Assembly: GCA_016190445.1 (NCBI GenBank)
Contig: JACPQL010000005.1
Location: 1 to 64,000 of the forward strand
Direction: 5' to 3'
DNA from: Chloroflexota bacterium
Lineage (GTDB): Bacteria > Chloroflexota > Dehalococcoidia > Lucifugimonadales > JACPQL01
Length of the DNA: 64,000 bases
Shown here: positions 48,552-56,659 of the stretch, piece by piece
Position numbering within the stretch: position 1 is the stretch's first letter
Layout: each line of letters begins with the position of its first letter
Made by a program: the position numbers and the translations under genes
The notes under the pieces: model-generated
What the model was told of the DNA's origin: nothing
Seen by the model: the letters and a program-made list of their open reading frames with translations, nothing else
Databases searched by the model: none

Positions 48552-49511
48552 ATGGCAACCGTCACCCTCGGAAGCGGCACATTTCTGTACGAAGTGGTGG
48601 AGGGATGGGCCAAGCTCCCCTCGGGCTGGTCATTCAAGGAGGTGGCAGGCGTCGGCGTGGACGCCCACGACCGCGTTTACGCCTTCTCCCGGGGCCAGCA
48701 CCCCATGACGGTGTTCGACCGCGACGGCAACTTCCTCACCTCCTGGGGCGAAGGGAAGTTTGCCCGCCCACACGCCGTCACCATGGGGCCGGACGACACC
48801 ATGTACTGCACCGACGACGGCGCCCACGCTGTGTTCAAGTGCACGCTGGAGGGGAAGGTGCTCATGACCCTGGGCGTGCCGGGCAAGCCTGGCCCCTTCC
48901 AGGGCGGCCAGCCCTTCAACCGGTGCACCCACGTCGCCCTCTCCCCTACGGGCGACATCTACGTCTCCGATGGCTACGGCAACTCCCGCGTCCACAAGTA
49001 CACCGCCGATGGCAAGCTCCTCCTCTCCTGGGGCGAGCCCGGCACCGACCCAGGCCAGTTCAACCTCCCCCACAACATCGCAACCGACACGGCGGGCTAC
49101 GTGTACGTGGCAGACCGGGAAAGCCATCGCGTCCAGGTCTTCGACCCTAGCGGCCGATACGAGACTCAGTGGAACAACCTGCACCGCCCCTGCGGGCTCT
49201 TCATAGACAAGGACAGGGGCTCCGGCCAGCTCTGCTACATCGGCGAGGCGGGCCCGGGCATGGCCGTGAACAAGAACGTGCCCAACCTGGGGGCCAGGGT
49301 CAGCATCCTCACCCTGCAAGGCTTGCCCCTGGCTCGCCTGGGCGACAGGCTCCCGGGCGAAGGGCCAGGACAGTTCATCGCGCCTCACGGCGTGGCCGTG
49401 GACTCCCACGGCGACATCTACGTGGCGGAGGTCTCCTGGACGGCCTACGGCCAGTACCTGACCCCACCACGGGAGGTGCGCACCCTCCAGAAGCTGGTGA
49501 GGAAACACTGA
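48552..49511 (+). CDS. NHL-repeat beta-propeller (amidating-lyase-like)
   Basis: 319 aa, ATG after AAGGAGG. At least five NHL-type blades are visible, with patterns GVGVDAHDRVYAFSRG, PHAVTMGPDDTMYCTDDG, THVALSPTGDIYVSDGYGNSRV and HNIATDTAGYVYVADRE. The closest recognised architecture is the peptidyl-alpha-hydroxyglycine alpha-amidating-lyase-like NHL family. Unlike extracellular members it has no signal peptide, so a cytoplasmic binding or lyase role is likely. Last gene of the block bounded by the two palindromic elements. Confidence 0.8.
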   Translation: MATVTLGSGTFLYEVVEGWAKLPSGWSFKEVAGVGVDAHDRVYAFSRGQHPMTVFDRDGNFLTSWGEGKFARPHAVTMGPDDTMYCTDDGAHAVFKCTLEGKVLMTLGVPGKPGPFQGGQPFNRCTHVALSPTGDIYVSDGYGNSRVHKYTADGKLLLSWGEPGTDPGQFNLPHNIATDTAGYVYVADRESHRVQVFDPSGRYETQWNNLHRPCGLFIDKDRGSGQLCYIGEAGPGMAVNKNVPNLGARVSILTLQGLPLARLGDRLPGEGPGQFIAPHGVAVDSHGDIYVAEVSWTAYGQYLTPPREVRTLQKLVRKH

Positions 49512-49536
49512 TCAGACGAAAGTGCTCAACAGGTTC

Positions 49537-49681
49537 CTGAAAAAGGGGTGTGCGGTCCCGACAGGTCGGGATTGCCGGGGGTCTGGGGGTGTCCCCCAGA
49601 TACAATATTACCCCCTTCCTGGCCAGGAAGGGGGTAAGGGGGATGGTCGTCCCGACGCGTCGGGATTCATCACCCTGCTAG
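49537..49681. repeat. Palindrome-rich dispersed element, copy 2
   Basis: Matches 44845-44990 in the same orientation, with the same 26-bp perfect palindrome and cccgacgcgtcggg. Its first hairpin is gtcccgac/gtcgggat instead of aggggc/gcccct. Its right end supplies the TAG stop codon (minus strand, 49678-49680) of the adjacent CoA-transferase gene. Confidence 0.8.
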
Positions 49682-50910
49682 TACAGCGCCTGCTCTTTCA
49701 CCAGACGCTCGTACTCCTCGGCGGGGATCTCCAGGAGCTGGCGGAAGACGTACTCGTTGTGCTCGCCCAGCAGGGGAGCGTGGCGTCGCACCGATCCCGG
49801 CGTGTCCGACAAAAGCCACGGCTGGCCGTACAGCCACTCCAGCCCCACCTTGGGGTGCTCCACCTCCACGTGGAACCCTCGCTCCCTAAAATGGGGGTCC
49901 AGGAACTGGTCCTCGATGTTCATCACCGTCATGGCGGCCACGCCCGCCCCCTGGAGGAACTCCGTCACCTCATGGGCATCGTGCTGACAGGTCCACTCCG
50001 CGATGCGAGCGTCCAGCTCGGCGCGGTTCCTCTGGCGCTGGAAAGCGTCGGCAAACTTCGTGTCCCTGGCCCACTCCGGGTCCCCCAGGGCCCGGCAAAA
50101 GGCCTGCCACTCCTCCTCCGATGCCACCGCAATGGAGACCCACCTGTCGTCGCCCCGGCAAGGGTAATTGTTGTGGGGCGCCATCATGGGGTGGTAGTTG
50201 CCCATGGGGCCCGCCACCCGCCCGTTCATTGCGTAGTCCATGATGGCCTCGCCCAACATGCTGGTGGTGGCCTCCCATTGGGACACCTCAATGTACTGCC
50301 CCTCTCCGGTGCGCCGGCGGTGATAGAGGGCCGTGGCCGTCGCCACGGCGGCGTGCATCGCGGCCAGGGCATCGCTCCAGGCCGCCTGGAGCTGTCCCAC
50401 CAGTGGCTCCCCCTCGTAGCCCACCATGCTCATGAGCCCCGAGAGCGCGTGGATTATGGTGGCGTAGGCGATGATGTCCTTCAGTGGGCCCGACTCCCCC
50501 GCCGCGGGCATGGAAACAACGATGATGTCCCGCCGGATGGCCCGCAGCTCCTCGTACCCCAGGCCCAGCCGCTCCATCACCCCCGGCGCGAAGTTGTTGG
50601 TGACCACATCGGCCATCGGGACCAGGCGCTTGATGAGCGCCACCCCCTCAGGGTGCTTGAGGTTGACGGTGATGCTCAGCTTGTTGCGGTTGAAGCCGTG
50701 AAAAGCAGGCTGGAGATCGGGCCAGAGGCCCCGGTCTCCTCCAGCCACGTCATCCCCCACGATGGGGCGGCCCAGGCGGAGCCCGTCCATGCGGGCGCGG
50801 GACTCCACCTTGATCACCTCGGCGCCCATGTCGGCAAGGAGCTGGGCCGCCATGGGGCCGGCCCAGGCGCTGCCGAAGTCCAGCACTCGGTACCCTTCCA
50901 GCGGCTGCAC
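49678..50910 (-). CDS. Class III CoA-transferase, Asp-containing subunit (pair 2)
   Basis: 410 aa from GTG 50910, 2 nt after the upstream stop. Typical CaiB/BaiF N-terminus (LEGYRVLDFGSAWAGPMAAQLLADMGAEVIKVE). The catalytic Asp is present (WSDALAAM, 20 residues before TGEGQ). The C-terminal half is closely related to the 52121-53344 protein (DPHFRERGFHVEVEHPKVG, TPGSVRRHAPLLGEHN). Last gene of the long minus-strand operon, and partner candidate for the Asp-less 50913 protein, in the manner of BbsF with BbsE. Its stop codon lies in a dispersed repeat. Confidence 0.88.
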   Translation of the reverse strand: MQPLEGYRVLDFGSAWAGPMAAQLLADMGAEVIKVESRARMDGLRLGRPIVGDDVAGGDRGLWPDLQPAFHGFNRNKLSITVNLKHPEGVALIKRLVPMADVVTNNFAPGVMERLGLGYEELRAIRRDIIVVSMPAAGESGPLKDIIAYATIIHALSGLMSMVGYEGEPLVGQLQAAWSDALAAMHAAVATATALYHRRRTGEGQYIEVSQWEATTSMLGEAIMDYAMNGRVAGPMGNYHPMMAPHNNYPCRGDDRWVSIAVASEEEWQAFCRALGDPEWARDTKFADAFQRQRNRAELDARIAEWTCQHDAHEVTEFLQGAGVAAMTVMNIEDQFLDPHFRERGFHVEVEHPKVGLEWLYGQPWLLSDTPGSVRRHAPLLGEHNEYVFRQLLEIPAEEYERLVKEQALY

Positions 50911-50912
50911 GG

Positions 50913-52124
50913 CTATATCACCCCCGCCGCTCGAAGGCGCGGCAGATCATCCGGTATGTAGCCCAGGAGGTCGCAGAGCACCTCCCGGTTGTGCTGGCCG
51001 AGGGTGGGAGCAGGGAGACGCAGGCCCCAGGGCGTGGCGGAGAAGCGGTAAGGAGGGCCGGGATAAGTCAGCCTGCCCGCATCCGGGTGCCCCAACTCCT
51101 GAAAGTAGCTACGACTGGCCAGGTGCTCGTCGTGGACCACCTCCTGGATCGTCTGTACTGGAACGCAAGGGATGCGGTGCTCCCGACACAGGGCAAATAT
51201 CTCTTCCTTGGTGTGCTCCATGAACCAGGGTATGATCAGCCCCTCCGCCTCGTCCGGGTACTGCTCCGTCATGGCGCGGCGGTCCCGGTAGCGAGGGTTG
51301 TTGGTCCACTCCGGATTGCCCAGCAGGGCCAGGAAACGCTGGTACTGCTCCATCTGGGGGCAGTTGATACAGACGTAGCCGTCCTTGCAGGGGAGCACGC
51401 AGTTGGGGTACAGACCCAGACGGAACCGGTTCCCTGCCCGGTAGCCCGGTATGCCCTTGTAGATATAGGTGGGAAGGTGGTAGCCGGTGAGGAGCACCCC
51501 CACTACCTGGGCCTCGGCCACATCCACAAGCTGGCCCCTGCCGGTGGCTTCCCGGGCCACCAGGGCCATGACCGTGGCCAGGGCGGCGCCGAGTCCCGCC
51601 ATGAAGCTGACCTGCGCCGCCGGCACCACCAGCGGCTCCCTCTGCGGCGTGCCGTTGCCAAAGCTGATGCCCCCCGCCGCATTGGCGCTCAGGTCGTGCC
51701 CCTTGTAGTCACGGTAGGGCCCCGTGCGACCGTATGGGGTGAGAGATGCAACGATAAGCCTGGGGAACCGCTCTTTCAGGGAGACGTAGTCCAGCCCCAA
51801 GCCATCCACGAAAGAGGCCCCCTGGTCCTCCACCAGCACATCTGCGCTCTCCAGAAGACGCAGAAGAATGGCCCTGCCTGTGGCCTTCGAAGGGTTCAGG
51901 GTGATGCCCCGCTTGTTGGCGTTCAATGCCAGGTAGAGGCCGCTCTGCTCCCGGTGAGGCACATCGCCGGGGAAGGGGCCGTGGCGGCGCGACCGGTCGC
52001 CCCGCGGGTGCTCCACCTTCAGCACGTCGGCCCCCATGTCGGCGAGGGTGCGGGCGCAGAAAGGTGCAGAGACGTACTCGCCCCACTCGATGACCTTCAC
52101 TCCCTCGAGGGCCATGCGGCTCAT
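50913..52124 (-). CDS. Class III CoA-transferase, Asp-less subunit (pair 2)
   Basis: 403 aa from ATG 52124, which overlaps the upstream stop (ATGA). CaiB fold motifs are present (MALEGVKVIEWGEYVSAPFCARTLADMGADVLKVE), but the position of the catalytic Asp, 20 residues before TGRGQ, holds Ser in AAQVSFMAG. It is paralogous to the 53347 protein (SADVLVED, HTKEEIF, LGQHNREV.C.LLG). By analogy with heterodimeric benzylsuccinate CoA-transferase, in which one subunit lacks the Asp, it probably needs the adjacent 49678 protein for activity. Confidence 0.85.
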   Translation of the reverse strand: MSRMALEGVKVIEWGEYVSAPFCARTLADMGADVLKVEHPRGDRSRRHGPFPGDVPHREQSGLYLALNANKRGITLNPSKATGRAILLRLLESADVLVEDQGASFVDGLGLDYVSLKERFPRLIVASLTPYGRTGPYRDYKGHDLSANAAGGISFGNGTPQREPLVVPAAQVSFMAGLGAALATVMALVAREATGRGQLVDVAEAQVVGVLLTGYHLPTYIYKGIPGYRAGNRFRLGLYPNCVLPCKDGYVCINCPQMEQYQRFLALLGNPEWTNNPRYRDRRAMTEQYPDEAEGLIIPWFMEHTKEEIFALCREHRIPCVPVQTIQEVVHDEHLASRSYFQELGHPDAGRLTYPGPPYRFSATPWGLRLPAPTLGQHNREVLCDLLGYIPDDLPRLRAAGVI

Positions 52125-53344
52125 TCGAAGACCTGCTGCCCCGCCAGGCGCTCCACCTCGCCCGCCCCCATGCCCAGCACCTGGCAAAGCACGTAGTCGT
52201 TATCGCCTCCCAAAAGAGGGCCGTGGCGCCGCACGCTGGCCGGCGTGGCGGACAGGCGCCAGGGCGGCACCTGCACATGCGTTGTCCCCAGCTTGGGGTG
52301 CTCCACATCCTGCCAGACGCCCCTGGCCCGCAGGTGCGGGTCTTCGAACAGGTCTTTGGCGCTGAAGGAGGGGATGGCAGCAACCCCCGCTTCTTGCAGT
52401 TCCTGCATGGCCTGGCGGGCATCCCGCTGGCAGGTCCACGCCCCGATGATGGAGTCCAGCTCCGCCTGCTGCGCCCACCGCGCCGCGCCGTCGGCGAAGC
52501 GGGGGTCCGCAGCCAGGTCCGGCCTGCCCAGCACGAGACACAGGGCGCGCCACTCATCATCGGTGCCCACCGCCAGGCTGAGCCAGGTGTCATTTTCCTT
52601 ACAAGGGTAGCAGCCGTGGGGGGCCATGAGGGGGTCCCGGTTGCCCCGGCGCGGCGTGACCCGCTGGTTCATGGCGTAGTCCATCACGGCATCCCCCAGG
52701 TGGCGAGTGATGGCCTCTGCGGCGGCGTGGTCTATGTACTGGCCCACGCCGGTGCGCTGGCGATGGTACAGTGCCGCCAGCACGGCGAAGGTCAGGTTGG
52801 TGCCCACCCGCATATCTATGCTGTCCCGCAGTTCGGTGGGCGGGCCGTCCTGATAGCCTGTGATGGAGCCCATACCGCTCATGGCATTGAACACGTTGGC
52901 GTAGCCCGCCAGCTCCCGCCACGGGCCCGTGGAGCCGAAGGCGCAGGATGAGGCCATGACCAGCGTGGGGTTGACCTGCCGGAGCACCTGATAGCCTAGT
53001 CCAATTCGGTCCATCACCCCAAGGCGAAAATTCTCCACCACCACGTCGCTCACCGCCACCAGGCGCTTGATTATCTGGACCCCCTCGGGGCGACGCAGGT
53101 TCAGACGCAGGCCAAGCTTGTTCAAGTTGGCGCTATTGAAGGTGGGCGACGAATCCAGGTCGCCGCTTACGGAGTAGGCACCGCGCCTCATGGCGTCGGG
53201 GTACTGGGCCGTCTCCACCTTTATGACCTCGGCGCCCAGCATCCCCAGGAAGAGGGTGCAGCCGGGTCCAGCCAGCGCCCACGTGAAGTCCACCACACGG
53301 ACTCCCGCCAGAGGGCCACTCCCTTCCTGCATCCCTTCCAGCAT
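52121..53344 (-). CDS. Class III CoA-transferase, Asp-containing subunit (pair 1)
   Basis: 407 aa from ATG 53344, the only start consistent with the family N-terminus (LAGVRVVDFTWALAGPGCTLFLGMLGAEVIKVE) and only 2 nt after the upstream TAA; the open frame reaches 53662 but is antisense-like before this. The catalytic Asp is kept (SIDMRVGTN, 20 residues before TGVGQ). It is a close paralogue of the 49678 protein. It overlaps the next gene by 4 bp, which suggests translational coupling. Probable partner of the 53347 protein. Confidence 0.88.
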   Translation of the reverse strand: MLEGMQEGSGPLAGVRVVDFTWALAGPGCTLFLGMLGAEVIKVETAQYPDAMRRGAYSVSGDLDSSPTFNSANLNKLGLRLNLRRPEGVQIIKRLVAVSDVVVENFRLGVMDRIGLGYQVLRQVNPTLVMASSCAFGSTGPWRELAGYANVFNAMSGMGSITGYQDGPPTELRDSIDMRVGTNLTFAVLAALYHRQRTGVGQYIDHAAAEAITRHLGDAVMDYAMNQRVTPRRGNRDPLMAPHGCYPCKENDTWLSLAVGTDDEWRALCLVLGRPDLAADPRFADGAARWAQQAELDSIIGAWTCQRDARQAMQELQEAGVAAIPSFSAKDLFEDPHLRARGVWQDVEHPKLGTTHVQVPPWRLSATPASVRRHGPLLGGDNDYVLCQVLGMGAGEVERLAGQQVFE

Positions 53345-53346
53345 CG

Positions 53347-54573
53347 TTAGACCACACCCGCCCTGTGCAGCTCCGCCAGCTCTCCAGGCGCCAACCCCAG
53401 CAGACCGCAGTACACCTCCCGGTTGTGCTGGCCCAGAAGAGGGGCTGGCCCCTGCTGGCTGCGGGGCGCCTCTGAGAAGCCATAAGGGCGAGACGGATAC
53501 GCCAGTCTCCCGGCAGACGGGTGCTCTATCTCCTCGAAGAAATCCCTGGCGGCGAACTGCGGCGAGTGGAACACGTCCTCGGTGGTGGCGAAATAGGCCG
53601 CGGGACACCCACTGGGCGCAGCCGTCTGGAAGACCTCTTCCTTGGTGTGGGCAGCCACCCACTCCCTGAGCACAGCGTTCACCTCGTCCCGGTGACGATA
53701 GCGGTCTTCCCAGGTGCGGAACCTCTCTTCAGTGCCCAGCTCAGGACGCCCCATGGCTGCGGTGAGCCCCTGCCAGTGCCGGTCTTCCCGAGGGTAAAGG
53801 ATGACATAGCCGTCCTTGCAGGGGAAGATACCGCCGAAGTGGTAGGAGCGCCGCCGCGTCACCAGCTCGCCGGTGTTGGCGAAGAGCTGGATGTTCAGCA
53901 GGTTGAGCATCATGGCCGCCTCCTGCTTGGAGACATCCACGTGCTGGCCAGAGCCCGTCAGGTTGCGGGCGATGAGGGCCGCCACCGTGGCGATAGCGGC
54001 ATGGAGACCACCATCGTACTCCGCCAAATAGGTCCCTCCCTGCACCGGCTCGCGGCCCGGGAAAAGCTCGTTGCTCAGACTACCAGGCAGGGTGTATCCC
54101 TCTCCTCCCGCGTGGAACAGGTTCATCGGGTAGGCCCTGTACTGGCTGTAAGGCCCCGTCTGGCCGAAGGGCGTCACGGAGGTGTACACCAGGCGGGGGT
54201 TGAGGGAGCAAAGCGCATCGTGGTCGAGGCCAATGGCCGCCATGACGCCCGGAGTGGCGTCCTCCACCAGCACGTCAGCGGACGCGGCCAGGCGACGGAA
54301 CAGGTCACGCCCCGTGGCTGTCTCCAGGTTCAGGGTGACGCCCTGTTTGCTGGTGTTCAAATACAGGAAGAGGCCGCTCAGCTCATCGTCAGGCAAATCC
54401 TCGGGGAAGGGGCCACGCCTCCGGGCGGGGTCTCCGCCTCCTGGCCCCTCCACCTTGATAACGCGGGCCCCCAGCTCGGCCAGCAGCTTGCCGCAGTAGG
54501 GGCCCGCCACCATGGTGGCATACTCCAGAACCGTTATCCCGGCCAGCAGGTCCCGCTCTGCCATAGCTGTCAT
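53347..54573 (-). CDS. Class III CoA-transferase, variant-site subunit (pair 1)
   Basis: 408 aa from ATG 54573, overlapping the upstream stop (ATGA). It has the CaiB N-terminus (LLAGITVLEYATMVAGPYCGKLLAELGARVIKVE). The position of the catalytic Asp, 20 residues before TGSGQ, is Glu in LAEYDGG; a nearby Asp two residues later might substitute, but the alignment favours loss. Paralogue of the 50913 protein (RGPFPEDLPDDELSGLFLYLN versus RHGPFPGDVP.REQSGLYLALN). Presumed E-type subunit of a heterodimer with the 52121 protein. Confidence 0.85.
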   Translation of the reverse strand: MTAMAERDLLAGITVLEYATMVAGPYCGKLLAELGARVIKVEGPGGGDPARRRGPFPEDLPDDELSGLFLYLNTSKQGVTLNLETATGRDLFRRLAASADVLVEDATPGVMAAIGLDHDALCSLNPRLVYTSVTPFGQTGPYSQYRAYPMNLFHAGGEGYTLPGSLSNELFPGREPVQGGTYLAEYDGGLHAAIATVAALIARNLTGSGQHVDVSKQEAAMMLNLLNIQLFANTGELVTRRRSYHFGGIFPCKDGYVILYPREDRHWQGLTAAMGRPELGTEERFRTWEDRYRHRDEVNAVLREWVAAHTKEEVFQTAAPSGCPAAYFATTEDVFHSPQFAARDFFEEIEHPSAGRLAYPSRPYGFSEAPRSQQGPAPLLGQHNREVYCGLLGLAPGELAELHRAGVV

Positions 54574-55682
54574 GAGCCGCGAAGGGGCAGGGCCACCACC
54601 GCCAGGCCCACAGCCGTCACCTCCCGCCGCTGGTTCTCCGCCCAAATCTCCATGTCCACCAGGTGCTCGCCCTTGTCCACGCGCTTGCCCTTGACCCGAC
54701 CCCTGCACCAGGTGGTGTCCCCGACGAAGTTGAAGCGGCGCAGCTCCACCCTGATGCGCCGCAGAAAGCCGTCGTCACCTGTCCAGTTGGTCATCAGGTG
54801 GCCCAGCCAGGAGACCCGCTGAGGGCCGTAGTCATACGGCCCCGGCAGCCCCACCTCCTGTGCCCGGCTCCGCTCCATGTGCACCAGCTCCGGCACGTCC
54901 ACAGCGCCGGTGGTGGAGTCCACCATGCCCACGGCGGGGTGCTGCCTCTGGTACTCCAGGGCAAAGCGGTGGGCCCGGATATAGGGAGAGCCGGCCCCGA
55001 TGAGCCAGGCGTAGATGTCTCGCAGGCTCAGGGGGCCCTTCACCACCGGGGGCAGCTCCTCACCCTCTTTCACGTCCTCCCAGTAGCGGGGCGTCGCACC
55101 ACGAATCTCCTCCTGGTCGTAGGCCCGGTAGACGGCCTCCAGCTCCTCGGAAGCGTGGCTGGCGGGCTGGACGTCCCGGTAGCGGCCCCGTTCCCCGGCG
55201 GCGCCTCGCTCCACCCGGACGCTCCACCCCAGGCACTTGCCCACCATCTCTCCTGTCTGGTTGCGGTACACTCCCTCCACATATTCGATGAACGAGCGGC
55301 CCGCCGCTCTACTCCGCTTCTCCTGAACATCCACCAGCCGGGTACTACACGAGAGGGTATCGCCCTCTCGCACCGGCAGGCAGAACTCCCAGTCGCTGCC
55401 GGCGTTCCACGCGTGGATGCCGGGGAAGCCCACTCGGCCCGTCACCCAGTAGACGCTGCCCAGAAAGCACGGCGGCGCAACTATGCCCCCGTAGCGGCTC
55501 TTCCGGGCGTAGGCTGGGTCGCGAAAGAGGGGGTTGGCATCGCCGATGCCGTCGCAGAAGTGGCGGATGGCATCTCTGGTGGCCTGGGTGTTAAACAGCG
55601 CCGTTGGATGGTGCTCCACCCCGATGCGGCGGCGCACGTCCTCCACCATCTCCTGGGTAATGACAGCGTGGCGTTGCGTCAT
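54570..55682 (-). CDS. Double-hotdog MaoC/FAS1-like dehydratase A
   Basis: 370 aa, ATG overlapping the LLM gene stop. It has two hotdog domains. The N-terminal FAS1-like half has the hydratase-type segment FCDGIGDANPLFRDPAYA and APPCFLGSVYWVTG; the C-terminal half has DYGPQRVSWLGHLMTNW and GDTTWCRGRVKGK. The organisation fits fused (R)-specific enoyl-CoA hydratase/acyl dehydratase proteins. It is about 45% similar in pattern to the 58982 protein in the same operon. Likely hydrates an enoyl-CoA made from the substrate activated by the neighbouring CoA-transferases. Confidence 0.85.
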   Translation of the reverse strand: MTQRHAVITQEMVEDVRRRIGVEHHPTALFNTQATRDAIRHFCDGIGDANPLFRDPAYARKSRYGGIVAPPCFLGSVYWVTGRVGFPGIHAWNAGSDWEFCLPVREGDTLSCSTRLVDVQEKRSRAAGRSFIEYVEGVYRNQTGEMVGKCLGWSVRVERGAAGERGRYRDVQPASHASEELEAVYRAYDQEEIRGATPRYWEDVKEGEELPPVVKGPLSLRDIYAWLIGAGSPYIRAHRFALEYQRQHPAVGMVDSTTGAVDVPELVHMERSRAQEVGLPGPYDYGPQRVSWLGHLMTNWTGDDGFLRRIRVELRRFNFVGDTTWCRGRVKGKRVDKGEHLVDMEIWAENQRREVTAVGLAVVALPLRGS

Positions 55683-56638
55683 GAGGACGAACCCTGCCCC
55701 GCGCCCACCGGGGGGATCGTAATACGCGGGACCACGTCCCTGGCGATGGTCTCCAAGGTAGCCGGAATGTCCTCCGGGTGGCAGGCCCAGCTAAAGAGCA
55801 CCATCCTGGCCCCGGCATCCACATACTCCTGGAGGCGCTGGACGCAGTGTTCCGGGGTGCCCACCAGGCAGTATTGGCCCACCAGCCGCTGGAAGTCTCC
55901 CGCCACGTACCGTGAGCCGAGGTTCGCCGCGGCGACCCGCATCGCCTTCTCACCGTCCGCATAGATAGACGTATGGATGTAGAGCGCGAACGTGAACCCT
56001 TCCAGAGAGCGGCCCGCCTCCCAGGCCAGACGAGCGATGGCATCCACGCTCTGGCTGTACCGCTCAGGGCTATACAGGTAGGGGAGCCAGCCGTCGCCGA
56101 AGGCCACCGCCCGGCGCATGGCGGCCTCCTGCCGTCCCCCCACCCAAACCGGTGGGTGGGGCCTCTGCACCGGCGCGGGCCGCAGGGTCACATCGTGGAG
56201 CTGGAAGAACCGCCCATCAAAGTTGACCGTGTCCTCGGTCCAGAGGCGGCGCAACAGCGTCAGCGCCTCGTTGGCCCTGGCCCCCCTCTCCTGCACGGCC
56301 ACGCCGCTAGCCTCAAACTCTCCCGGAAACTCTCCCCCGACCCCCACGCCAAGGGTAAGCCTGCCCCCCGAGGCCACATCCAGTGTGGTGGCCGCCTTCG
56401 ACAGCACTACGGGGTTGTGCAAAGGCAGGAGGACAATGGAGCTGAGCAGCCGGATGCGCTGCGTGGCACCCGCCGCCACCCCCAGCAAAGTCAGGGCGTG
56501 GGCCGAGGGGCTCCGGGACATCATATGCTCACCGGAGGCCACGTAGTGGAAGCCCAGGGCCTCGGCGTGGCGGGCCATCTCCGCCGCCTTGGCGATGCTA
56601 CCCAGGGTTATGCCAAACTCCAGCCTGCTGTCTGCCAT
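55679..56638 (-). CDS. LLM-class flavin-dependent oxidoreductase
   Basis: 319 aa, a luciferase-like TIM barrel. Motifs are LEFGITLGSIAKAAEMARHAEALGF at the N-terminus, RIRLLSSIVLLPLHNPVVLSKAATTLD, GRLTLGVGVGGEFPGEF and HPPVWVGGRQEAAMRRAV. The family uses FMN or F420; a deazaflavin-type protein elsewhere in the window makes F420 plausible, but the cofactor is not shown by sequence. It overlaps the downstream dehydratase by 4 bp and follows the DGLP-2 gene by 21 bp, so it belongs to the same pathway. Confidence 0.88.
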   Translation of the reverse strand: MADSRLEFGITLGSIAKAAEMARHAEALGFHYVASGEHMMSRSPSAHALTLLGVAAGATQRIRLLSSIVLLPLHNPVVLSKAATTLDVASGGRLTLGVGVGGEFPGEFEASGVAVQERGARANEALTLLRRLWTEDTVNFDGRFFQLHDVTLRPAPVQRPHPPVWVGGRQEAAMRRAVAFGDGWLPYLYSPERYSQSVDAIARLAWEAGRSLEGFTFALYIHTSIYADGEKAMRVAAANLGSRYVAGDFQRLVGQYCLVGTPEHCVQRLQEYVDAGARMVLFSWACHPEDIPATLETIARDVVPRITIPPVGAGQGSSS

Positions 56639-56659
56639 GATGCACCCTCTCGTCCTTGC

